A stretch of 31,450 bases of DNA from JBEKCB01 sp052139675 (GTDB lineage: Bacteria > Planctomycetota > Brocadiia > CAIUPP01). Numbering within the stretch: position 1 is the first letter of the stretch; every line of letters begins with the position of its first letter. The notes under the pieces are model-generated. The model saw nothing but the letters and a program-made list of their open reading frames with translations, had not been told where the DNA came from and searched no databases. The stretch is from positions 1 to 31,450 of the forward strand of contig JBKQWE010000058.1 in the NCBI GenBank assembly GCA_052139675.1, written 5' to 3'. The position numbers and the translations under genes were made by a program. Below are positions 15,318 to 22,356 of the stretch, in pieces.

Positions 15318-16316
15318 ATGACTAAGACAAAGTGGACCGGCGAAAAACTGGCTGCAATCGGCAGCGCCTTTCAGCCGGCGTGCGTGCTGATGGCCGGCGC
15401 GGAACTGGGCGTGTTCGATGCCCTGGCCGATAACCGCCTGACGGCGGGCGCGCTGGCCAAGCGCCTCGGGGCGGATGCCCGGGCGATGAGGATGCTGGCG
15501 GATGCCCTGGCGAGCATGGGGCTTTTGAGCGCGCGGGGCGGCCGGTATACCCTCGCCGCCGGAGTCGCCGACGTGCTCACTGAAACGGGCCGGCATCGCG
15601 CGCTGGCGATCGTGCGGCACCAGGCCAACTGTCTGCGGAGCTGGGCTCAACTGGCCCGGGTGGTCAAGACCGGCCGCCCGGCCAAAGACGACCCGAGCAT
15701 GCGCGGCGCCGCCGCCGACCAGGCCGCATTCATCGAGGCCATGGACGACGTCTCCCGTTCATTGGCCCCGCAATTGGTCAGGCGCATCGGACCGCCGCCG
15801 TTCCGGCATCTGCTGGATATCGGCGGAGGACCCGCGACCTGGACCATCGCCTTCCTGCGCGCCGCGCCCTCGGCCAGCGCGACGCTGTTCGACCTGCCGC
15901 ACACGATGCCGATCGCGCGGAGGCACGTCGCCGCCGCAGGCTTGCAGCAACGCGTCCGCTTCGTGGCGGGCGACCTGGACTCGTCCCGCCCGCTTCCGCG
16001 CGGCGCCGACCTGGCGTGGATCAGCGCCATCGTGCACATGTACTCTCGCGCGGAGAACCGCGAACTGTTCCGAAAAACGCATGCGGCCCTCGCCGCCGGC
16101 GGCACAGTGCTCATCCGCGACATCGTCATGAGCGAGTCCCGCATCGCGCCCGCAGGCGGCGCCATGTTCGCCATCAACATGCTGGTCAATACGCCCAAAG
16201 GCGGGACCTTCACCTTCGGCGAACTGAGCGAGGACCTTCGCGCCGCCGGCTTCCGCAAGCCTTCCTTCCTGCACAAGGGCCAAGGGATGGATTCCGTGAT
16301 CCAGGCTCTGAAATGA
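15318..16316 (+). CDS. SAM-dependent class I methyltransferase, O-methyltransferase family 2
   Basis: A 332-residue methyltransferase with the two-part layout of plant/bacterial small-molecule O-methyltransferases: an N-terminal winged-helix dimerisation domain (about 15-95, AELGVFDALADNRLTAGALAKRLG-like) and a Rossmann catalytic domain starting at the SAM loop LLDIGGGPATW (about 170-180), followed by ATLFDLPHTMPIA and AGDLDSSRPLP. Relatives act on phenolic or polyene alcohols (for example the CrtF and acetylserotonin types) and also include C-methyltransferases, so the substrate is open. A GAGGAG Shine-Dalgarno lies just before the ATG, 44 bases after the tandem flavoprotein, suggesting co-transcription and a shared pathway, possibly quinone or isoprenoid modification. 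Confidence 0.82.
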   Translation: MTKTKWTGEKLAAIGSAFQPACVLMAGAELGVFDALADNRLTAGALAKRLGADARAMRMLADALASMGLLSARGGRYTLAAGVADVLTETGRHRALAIVRHQANCLRSWAQLARVVKTGRPAKDDPSMRGAAADQAAFIEAMDDVSRSLAPQLVRRIGPPPFRHLLDIGGGPATWTIAFLRAAPSASATLFDLPHTMPIARRHVAAAGLQQRVRFVAGDLDSSRPLPRGADLAWISAIVHMYSRAENRELFRKTHAALAAGGTVLIRDIVMSESRIAPAGGAMFAINMLVNTPKGGTFTFGELSEDLRAAGFRKPSFLHKGQGMDSVIQALK

Positions 16317-16362
16317 CCGCTTTTCGCGGCCCGCAGCGGGCGCGGAGAATCGAAGAAAAACA

Positions 16363-16391
16363 TTGAAAACACTGCTACTTTGTGAGATAAT
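16363..16391 (+). promoter_or_regulatory. Sigma-70-type promoter for the haem operon
   Basis: TTGAAA (16363-16368), 17 bases, GATAAT (16386-16391), in a locally AT-rich island within a GC-rich region. The start site would be near 16398, leaving a leader of about 150 bases before hemC with a GC-rich self-complementary stretch near 16503-16530. I recognise no known riboswitch in it. Confidence 0.55.
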
Positions 16392-16550
16392 AGATAAACG
16401 AGTTTGACCGCTTCTTCGTGTCGCACGCGGACGCCGGAATACCTCTGAATCGCAGTTCTGTCGCCTGCCCTGTGCAGCGGGATCACTCTTCGTCACGCTA
16501 ACGCGGCGGCGCCGCTTGCCGCCGAAGGCGTTTCGCCGCGAGGTGGGATA

Positions 16551-17516
16551 ATGGAAGCCTGTGTAATCGGCACGCGCGGTTCGCCCCTGGCGATGTGGCA
16601 GGCGGACTACGTCCGCCGCGCGCTTATCCAGGCGCATGCGGGCCTGGAGGTCCGGATTGAGATCATCCGCACCACGGGCGATGTTCTGCTGGAGCCGCCG
16701 CTCGCGAGGATCGGCGGTATGGGCGTCTTCACGAAGGAGATCGAGAACGCGCTGCTGAAACGGCAGGTGGACCTGGCGGTTCACAGCCTCAAAGACCTGC
16801 CGACTCAGCTCGCGGACGGACTTCGCCTGGCCGCCGTCCTCAAGCGCGAGGACCCGGCCGACGCGCTCGTCGCGCGCGACGGGCGAGGCCTGGCGCAGCT
16901 TCCCGCCGGCGCGAAAGTCCTGACCGGCTCGCTGCGCCGCCAGGCGCAACTGATGCATCGGCGGCCCGACCTGAAGATCGCACAGATGCGAGGCAACGTG
17001 CAGACCCGGCTGGACAAATTCGACCGGTCCGACGCAAGCGCCATGCTGCTCGCCTGCGCCGGGCTGGCCCGGCTGAACCTGTCCGGCCGGATCACGCAGC
17101 GGCTCGATCCCGCCGAGTTCCTGCCCGCCTGCGGCCAGGGCGCGCTGGCGGTCGAAGTTCGCGCGGACGACTCGCGCGTAGCGGAGCTCTGCGGCGCGCT
17201 CGACGACCGCGCCACGCGCCTGGCGACGACGGCGGAGCGCGCGTTCCTGGCCGCGCTCGGCGGCGGCTGCCTGGCGCCGATCGGCGCTTACGGCCGGTCG
17301 CCGAACGGAGAGGAAAAGCTGGTGCTCACCGGCATGGTGGCCAGACTGGACGGATCGCGCCTGATCCAACAGACCGTCGCCGGCGCCGCCAGGGAACCGG
17401 ACGGTGCCGTCGCGCTCGGTGAGCGGCTTGCGGAACGACTGCGCGCGGAAGGAGCGGAAGAAATCCTGCGGGAGATCGCCTCCAAGTCCGCGACAACGCT
17501 GAGGGAAGGGCCATGA
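16551..17516 (+). CDS. hemC: Porphobilinogen deaminase (hydroxymethylbilane synthase)
   Basis: Joins four porphobilinogen units into hydroxymethylbilane in the cytoplasm, the first step of the tetrapyrrole branch encoded here. The 321-residue length is normal. Family signatures are visible: IGTRGSPLAMWQ at the start, VHSLKDLPT, LTGSLRRQAQL, MRGNVQTRLDK, and the GGGCLAPIGAY loop whose Cys (about residue 240) carries the dipyrromethane cofactor. A GAGGTGGG Shine-Dalgarno precedes the ATG. The gene leads the tight haem operon and overlaps the cobA-hemD fusion by four bases (ATGA). Confidence 0.97.
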   Translation: MEACVIGTRGSPLAMWQADYVRRALIQAHAGLEVRIEIIRTTGDVLLEPPLARIGGMGVFTKEIENALLKRQVDLAVHSLKDLPTQLADGLRLAAVLKREDPADALVARDGRGLAQLPAGAKVLTGSLRRQAQLMHRRPDLKIAQMRGNVQTRLDKFDRSDASAMLLACAGLARLNLSGRITQRLDPAEFLPACGQGALAVEVRADDSRVAELCGALDDRATRLATTAERAFLAALGGGCLAPIGAYGRSPNGEEKLVLTGMVARLDGSRLIQQTVAGAAREPDGAVALGERLAERLRAEGAEEILREIASKSATTLREGP

Positions 17517-19036
17517 GCGCGGGCCGCGTCTATCTTATCGGAGCCGGTCCCGGCGATCCGGGGCTGCTGACCTTGCGCGGCAAAGCCTTGCTGGCGCGCG
17601 CCGACGTGGTGGTGTACGACCACCTCGTCTCGCCCCGACTGCTGGAGCATGCGCCGGCGAACGCGGAGCGCGTCTACGTCGGCAAACGGGCCGGCGCGCA
17701 TACGCTGAGCCAGGAGGAAATCAACCGCCTGCTGGTCGAGCGCGCCGGGACCGGCGCAACAGTCGCGCGGCTGAAGGGCGGAGATCCCTTCGTCTTCGGG
17801 CGCGGAGGCGAGGAGGCCCTGGCGCTCTGCGATGCGGGCATCCTCTTCGAGGTCGTGCCCGGCGTGACGGCCGGCATTGCGGCGCCCGCTTACGCGGGGA
17901 TCCCGGTCACGCACCGGCAACTGGCCAGCGGCGTGGGCCTGCTCACCGGCCACGAGTCGCCGGACAAGGAGGAAAGCTCGCTGGACTGGCGCGCGCTGGC
18001 GAACTGGAAAGGCACGCTCTCGTTCTACATGGGCACGGAAAACCTCAGCCCGATTTGCGAGAGGCTGGTCGCGGAGGGTCTCGATCCGCAGACTCCCGCT
18101 GCGGCCATCCGCTGGGGCGCTACGCCGTCTCAGAGAGTCGTGACCGCGACGGTGAAGACGCTCGCCGCCGCGGCGCAGTCGGCCGGGCTCGAGACGCCGG
18201 TGATGATCGTGATCGGGCGCGTGGTCGCGCTGCGGGAGAAGCTCAACTGGTTCGAGCGGCGGCCGCTGTTCGGCCGGCGCATCGTGGTGACGCGGGCGCG
18301 CGCGCAGGCCTCGGAGTTCGCCGCGCTGCTCGAAGAACAGGGCGCGGAGGTGATCGAGGTCCCGACGCTCCGCATCGAGCCGCCGACGGATCCGTGCCCG
18401 CTCAATGAGAGCGTCGCGCGGGCGGGCGAGAAATTCGACTGGATTGCGTTCACCAGCGTCCATGCCGTGGACGCCGTGTTCGACGCGTTGAGCCGGGCCA
18501 GGCTGGATGCGCGCGCGCTGGCGCCCAGCCGGGTGGCGGCGATCGGCCCTGCGACGGCGGAGCGGCTGGCGCAGCACGGCATCCGCGCGGACGTGCAGCC
18601 CGGCGCGTTCACCACGGCCGCCGTCGTCGCGGCGCTCGCCTCGGCGGGCGAACTCAAGGGCCGGCGCGTGCTGTGCCCGCGGTCGGACATCGCTCCGCCG
18701 GAACTGACCGATGCCCTGCGGGAATGCGGCGCCGCGGTCACCGAGGTGGTCGCCTATCGAACTCTGCCGGATGTCTCGAACGCCGAGCAGGTCAGGGACC
18801 TGCTCCTGCGCGGCGAGGTCCACTGGCTCACCTTCACGAGTTCCTCGACGGTCCGATACTTCTGCTCCGCCGTCGGGCTCCAGGCGCTGCTTTCCGGCAA
18901 ACCCAGGATCGCCAGCATCGGGCCCATGACTTCCGCCACGCTGCGCGAGTGCGGCCTGACCGCCGTCGTCGAGGCGAAAGAGCACACCATTCCGGGCCTG
19001 CTCGATGTGATCGTCCAATCGGAAACGGCTCATTAG
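17513..19036 (+). CDS. cobA-hemD: Fused uroporphyrinogen-III C-methyltransferase / uroporphyrinogen-III synthase
   Basis: A bifunctional 507-residue protein. Residues 1 to about 248 are the SAM-dependent methyltransferase that turns uroporphyrinogen III into precorrin-2 (VYLIGAGPGDPGLLTLRG, ARLKGGDPFVFGRGGEE, VVPGVTAGIAAPAYAGIPVTHR). Residues about 250-507 are uroporphyrinogen-III synthase (RRIVVTRARAQASEFAALLEEQGAEV, FTSVHAV, FTSSSTV). The order matches known CobA/HemD fusions in bacteria that use siroheme as a haem precursor. Together with hemC it takes porphobilinogen to precorrin-2. The dehydrogenase/ferrochelatase needed to complete siroheme is not present as a domain here or elsewhere in the window. 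It overlaps hemC by four bases and is 12 bases from ahbC. Confidence 0.95.
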   Translation: MSAGRVYLIGAGPGDPGLLTLRGKALLARADVVVYDHLVSPRLLEHAPANAERVYVGKRAGAHTLSQEEINRLLVERAGTGATVARLKGGDPFVFGRGGEEALALCDAGILFEVVPGVTAGIAAPAYAGIPVTHRQLASGVGLLTGHESPDKEESSLDWRALANWKGTLSFYMGTENLSPICERLVAEGLDPQTPAAAIRWGATPSQRVVTATVKTLAAAAQSAGLETPVMIVIGRVVALREKLNWFERRPLFGRRIVVTRARAQASEFAALLEEQGAEVIEVPTLRIEPPTDPCPLNESVARAGEKFDWIAFTSVHAVDAVFDALSRARLDARALAPSRVAAIGPATAERLAQHGIRADVQPGAFTTAAVVAALASAGELKGRRVLCPRSDIAPPELTDALRECGAAVTEVVAYRTLPDVSNAEQVRDLLLRGEVHWLTFTSSSTVRYFCSAVGLQALLSGKPRIASIGPMTSATLRECGLTAVVEAKEHTIPGLLDVIVQSETAH

Positions 19037-19048
19037 GAAGACGCGCTC

Positions 19049-20230
19049 ATGATCGGTATCTCTAAGCTCTATTGCGGCACCGTCGAGCCTTCGGACGTCC
19101 TGCGTTACGGCGCGGAGTCGAAGAAACTCCCCAGCCACCTCCTGCAGTTCTCGCGCGACAAGAAGCCCGTCGTCGTCTGGAACTGCACGCGGCGGTGCAA
19201 CCTCCGCTGCCGGCACTGCTATTCGCACTCCGCGGACCAGCATTACGAAGCGGAAATGACGACGGACGAGGGATTCGCCCTGCTGGAGGACCTGGCCCGG
19301 TTCGGCGCGCCGGTCGTGCTGTTCTCAGGCGGCGAGCCGCTGACGCGCCCCGACCTGCTGGACCTGGTCGCGCGCGCGGTGCAACTCGGACTCCGCGCCG
19401 TCATCTCCACCAACGGCACGCTGATTGACGAGGCGAAAGCCAAGCGGCTGAAGGAAATCGGCCTGAGCTACGTCGGCATCTCGCTCGACGGCATGCGCCC
19501 TACCAACGACCTGTTCCGCGGCGTGGAAGGCGCTTACGACCGCGCGCTGCAGGGACTGCGCAACTGCCTGAAGGCCGGAGTGAAGGTCGGGCTGCGCTTC
19601 ACGATCACCCGCAGCAACGCGGCCGACATCCCCGCGCTCTTCGACCTCGTGCGCGAGGAGCACGTGCCGCGGATTTGCTTCTACCACCTCGTCTACGCCG
19701 GCCGCGGCGCGGCGCTCATGGCCGAGGACCTCGATCCCGCCGCCGCGCGCAAGGTCGTGGACTTGATCATTGACCGCACGGCGGAGCTGCACCGCCAGGG
19801 CATTCCGACCGAGGTGCTGACGGTGGACAACCACGCGGACGGCGTCCATCTCTACCTGCGCATGCTGCGCGAGGGCAACCCGCGCGCCGAAACCGTGCGC
19901 GAGCTTCTGCTGATGAACGGCGGCAATTCCTCCGGCACCGGCATCGGCTGCGTGAGTTGGGACGGCTCTGTCCACCTCGATCAGTTCTGGCGGCACGTGA
20001 CGCTGGGGAACGTCCGCGAGCGCAAGTTCTCCGAGATCTGGACCGACCTCTCGAACCCGCTCCTGGCGAAACTGAGAGACCGGCGCAGCCACGTGACCGG
20101 CCGCTGCGCGCGCTGCCGGTACCTGGACCTGTGCGCCGGCAATTTCCGCGTCCGCGCCGAGGCGGCCACCGGCGACCTCTGGGCGGCCGATCCGGCGTGC
20201 TATTTGACCGACGAGGAAATCGGCGTATGA
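19049..20230 (+). CDS. ahbC: Radical SAM 12,18-didecarboxysiroheme deacetylase AhbC
   Basis: Cytoplasmic radical SAM enzyme that removes the acetate side chains of 12,18-didecarboxysiroheme to give Fe-coproporphyrin III in the siroheme-dependent haem route. The 393-residue product opens with MIGISKLYCGTVEPSDVLRYG, which I recognise as the AhbC start. The radical SAM motif is CNLRCRHC (about residues 50-57), followed by the SGGEP SAM-binding motif. The C-terminal auxiliary-cluster region has GIGCVSWDG, CARCRYLDLC and DPACYLTDEEI. An AGGAAG Shine-Dalgarno sits about eight bases before the ATG. The stop overlaps the next start (ATGA). The heme d1 protein NirJ is a close relative, but the start sequence and the AhbD neighbour favour AhbC. 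Confidence 0.92.
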   Translation: MIGISKLYCGTVEPSDVLRYGAESKKLPSHLLQFSRDKKPVVVWNCTRRCNLRCRHCYSHSADQHYEAEMTTDEGFALLEDLARFGAPVVLFSGGEPLTRPDLLDLVARAVQLGLRAVISTNGTLIDEAKAKRLKEIGLSYVGISLDGMRPTNDLFRGVEGAYDRALQGLRNCLKAGVKVGLRFTITRSNAADIPALFDLVREEHVPRICFYHLVYAGRGAALMAEDLDPAAARKVVDLIIDRTAELHRQGIPTEVLTVDNHADGVHLYLRMLREGNPRAETVRELLLMNGGNSSGTGIGCVSWDGSVHLDQFWRHVTLGNVRERKFSEIWTDLSNPLLAKLRDRRSHVTGRCARCRYLDLCAGNFRVRAEAATGDLWAADPACYLTDEEIGV

Positions 20231-22356
20231 ATCACGGCGCTCACCCAGGTTCGACAACCGGCGCGCCTCTGCCGAGGCTCATCGCCTGGGAAGTCACGCG
20301 CTCGTGCCTCCTGAACTGCAAGCACTGCCGCGCGGCGGCGCGCCAGGAAGCGTACTCCGGCGAATTGACCCTCGCGGAATGCCGCGCGCTCCTGGACAAC
20401 GTCGCTTCCTTCGCCCGGCCGACGATCATCCTCACCGGCGGCGAGCCGATGCTGCGCGCGGACATTTACGACATCGCCAGCTACGCGCACGGCCTGGGTC
20501 TGCCGGTGGTGATGGCGCCGTGCGGTCCGCTGCTCAACGACGAGACCGTCGCGAAGATCCTCCGGTCGGGAATCCAGCGAATTTCGCTCTCGCTCGACGG
20601 CGCGACCACGGTCTCGCACGACGAGTTCCGCGGCATTCCCGGCGCGTTCGACTCGGTCCTGCGCGGCATCGAGGCAGCCCGGCGCGGCGGGCTGGAGTTC
20701 CAGATCAACACCACCGTGAGCAAGCACAACCTGGCGGAACTGCCCGCGATCCTCGATCTCGCGGTCCGGCTGCGCGCGGTGCTCTTCAATCCGTTCCTGC
20801 TCGTGCCCACCGGCCGCGGGAGCGACCTGCGCGACCAGGAGCTCTCGCCCGAGGAGTACGAGCAGGTCCTCCAGTGGCTCGCGTCGCAGGCGAAAAACCC
20901 GGCGATGCCGATCCGCGTCACCTGCGCGCCGCACTATCAGCGGATCGTCCGGCAGATGCACGGAGCGTCAATGCCGGATACGCACGCGCCCGGCGGCCCC
21001 ATCGGCGACGCTCAGGGCCGCCCTGAGCAAAATCGAATGGGCGGCTGCCTGGGCGGCAAGGCGTTCGCCTTCATCTCGCATCGCGGGAAGGTGCAAATCT
21101 GCGGGTTCCTGGACCTCGAGGCCGGGGATCTGCGGCGCGAGAATTTCGATTTCGTGAAGATCTGGAAAACCTCCGCGCTCTTCACCGCGGTGCGCGACGT
21201 GGACTCCTACCGCGGCCGCTGCGGGGGCTGCGAATTCCGGAAGGTCTGCGGCGGATGCCGCGCGCGCGCGCACGCGGTCACCGGCGACTACCTCGCCGAG
21301 GAGCCATTCTGCAACCACCAGCCGCACGTGTTGAAGCGGGTGCGGGCGAAACTCGATCCGCTCGACGAGAAACTTCTCGCGGCGATCCAGGCGGATTTTC
21401 CGCTCGTCGAGCGGCCGTTCGAGGCGCTGGCCGCCCGGCTCGGCGCCGGCGCGGAGGACCTGATCGCGCGCGTCCGGCGGATGCGTGCCGAGGGCGTCAT
21501 CCGGCGGCTGGGCGCGGTTTTCGACACGCGCCGGCTGGGATATGTCTCGACGCTAGTGGCCGCGCGGGTTCCGCCGGACCGGCTGGCCGAAGTCGCCGCC
21601 ATGGTCAGCGAGGCCCCGGCGGTCACCCACAATTACGGCCGCCGGCATCCGTACAACCTCTGGTTCACTCTGACGGCCGAGTCGGAGGCGGAGATCGAGC
21701 GCATCCTGGCCGGTTTGCGCGCGAGGACCGGGATCGCCGATTTCCACAGCCTGCCCGCGCTGGCCATGTACAAGATTCAGGCCACGTTCCGCGCGGGCGA
21801 CGAACGGCCGTCTACTCCGGCCTCGCGCGCCGAAACGAGCGCGAATGCCGTCGCTTTGACCGACGATCAGAAGCGGCTGGTGCGGCTGCTGGCGGGAGAT
21901 TTGCCCATTGCGCCGGCGCCATTCGCGGAAGTCGCCTCAGATGCGGGGATCAGCGAGCGCGATCTGCTGGAGCAGATACGCGCGTGGCAGGCGGCGGGAG
22001 TGATCCGCCGGTTCGGGGCCGTCGTCGCGCATCACAAGCTGGGCTACTCCGCCAACGGGATGGCGGTTTTCCAGGTCCCGGAGGAGCGCGCGGACGCCGC
22101 GGGCAGGCGGCTGGCGGAATACGAGGAGATATCGCACTGCTACCGGCGTCCGAGAATGGCGGATTGGCCCTACGATCTTTTCGCCATGGTCCACGGCCGG
22201 TCGGATGAGGAGGTGCAGGAGTTCGTCGCCCGCGCGGCGCGCGACCTGGAGCTGGCGGACTACGATATCCTTTTCTCAACCGCCGAATTCAAGAAGAAGT
22301 CCTTCGAGTACTTCGCCGAGGTCCCGAGCGCCCTTCCTGAAGGTCAAAAGAAATGA
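20227..22356 (+). CDS. ahbDAB: Triple fusion: AhbD haem synthase with siroheme decarboxylase AhbA-AhbB
   Basis: A 709-residue protein joining the first and last steps of the siroheme-to-haem route. Residues 1 to about 370 are radical SAM AhbD (CLLNCKHC at about 30-37, LTGGEP, CLGGKAFAFISHRGKVQICGFLD, and CGGCEFRKVCGGCRARA with ...EEPFC for auxiliary clusters), which oxidatively decarboxylates Fe-coproporphyrin to haem b. Residues about 376-525 are an AhbA-like half (VTHNYGRRHPYNLWFTL), and about 544-705 an AhbB-like half (ISHCYRRPRMADWPYDLFAMVHG, FSTAEFKKKSFEYF). All expected motifs look intact, so all three activities are plausible. The start at 20227 overlaps the ahbC stop; a longer upstream frame lies within ahbC and is rejected. 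An in-frame palindromic repeat sits in the AhbD part (21010-21041). It overlaps hemL by four bases. Confidence 0.9.
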   Translation: MNHGAHPGSTTGAPLPRLIAWEVTRSCLLNCKHCRAAARQEAYSGELTLAECRALLDNVASFARPTIILTGGEPMLRADIYDIASYAHGLGLPVVMAPCGPLLNDETVAKILRSGIQRISLSLDGATTVSHDEFRGIPGAFDSVLRGIEAARRGGLEFQINTTVSKHNLAELPAILDLAVRLRAVLFNPFLLVPTGRGSDLRDQELSPEEYEQVLQWLASQAKNPAMPIRVTCAPHYQRIVRQMHGASMPDTHAPGGPIGDAQGRPEQNRMGGCLGGKAFAFISHRGKVQICGFLDLEAGDLRRENFDFVKIWKTSALFTAVRDVDSYRGRCGGCEFRKVCGGCRARAHAVTGDYLAEEPFCNHQPHVLKRVRAKLDPLDEKLLAAIQADFPLVERPFEALAARLGAGAEDLIARVRRMRAEGVIRRLGAVFDTRRLGYVSTLVAARVPPDRLAEVAAMVSEAPAVTHNYGRRHPYNLWFTLTAESEAEIERILAGLRARTGIADFHSLPALAMYKIQATFRAGDERPSTPASRAETSANAVALTDDQKRLVRLLAGDLPIAPAPFAEVASDAGISERDLLEQIRAWQAAGVIRRFGAVVAHHKLGYSANGMAVFQVPEERADAAGRRLAEYEEISHCYRRPRMADWPYDLFAMVHGRSDEEVQEFVARAARDLELADYDILFSTAEFKKKSFEYFAEVPSALPEGQKK
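21010..21041. repeat. Palindromic intergenic-type repeat inserted in-frame in ahbD
   Basis: GCTCAGGG-CCG-CCCTGAGC (21010-21028) followed by AAAATCGAATGGG resembles the widespread GCTCAGGGC...GCCCTGAGCGAAGTCGAAGGG repeat with a few changes. In the ahbD frame it encodes about DAQGRPEQNRMG (residues 261-273), just before the conserved CLGGKAF segment, where other AhbD proteins are shorter as I remember them. The frame is kept. Confidence 0.6.

Noticed and set aside
17288..19243. 651-codon minus-strand open frame across cobA-hemD and the start of ahbC
   Set aside because: Low-complexity Arg/Ala-rich translation antisense to two well-recognised enzymes.
19957..20226. N-terminal extension of the AhbD fusion
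   Set aside because: The extension is the out-of-frame reading of ahbC; the ATG overlapping the ahbC stop at 20227 is followed directly by AhbD-like sequence.
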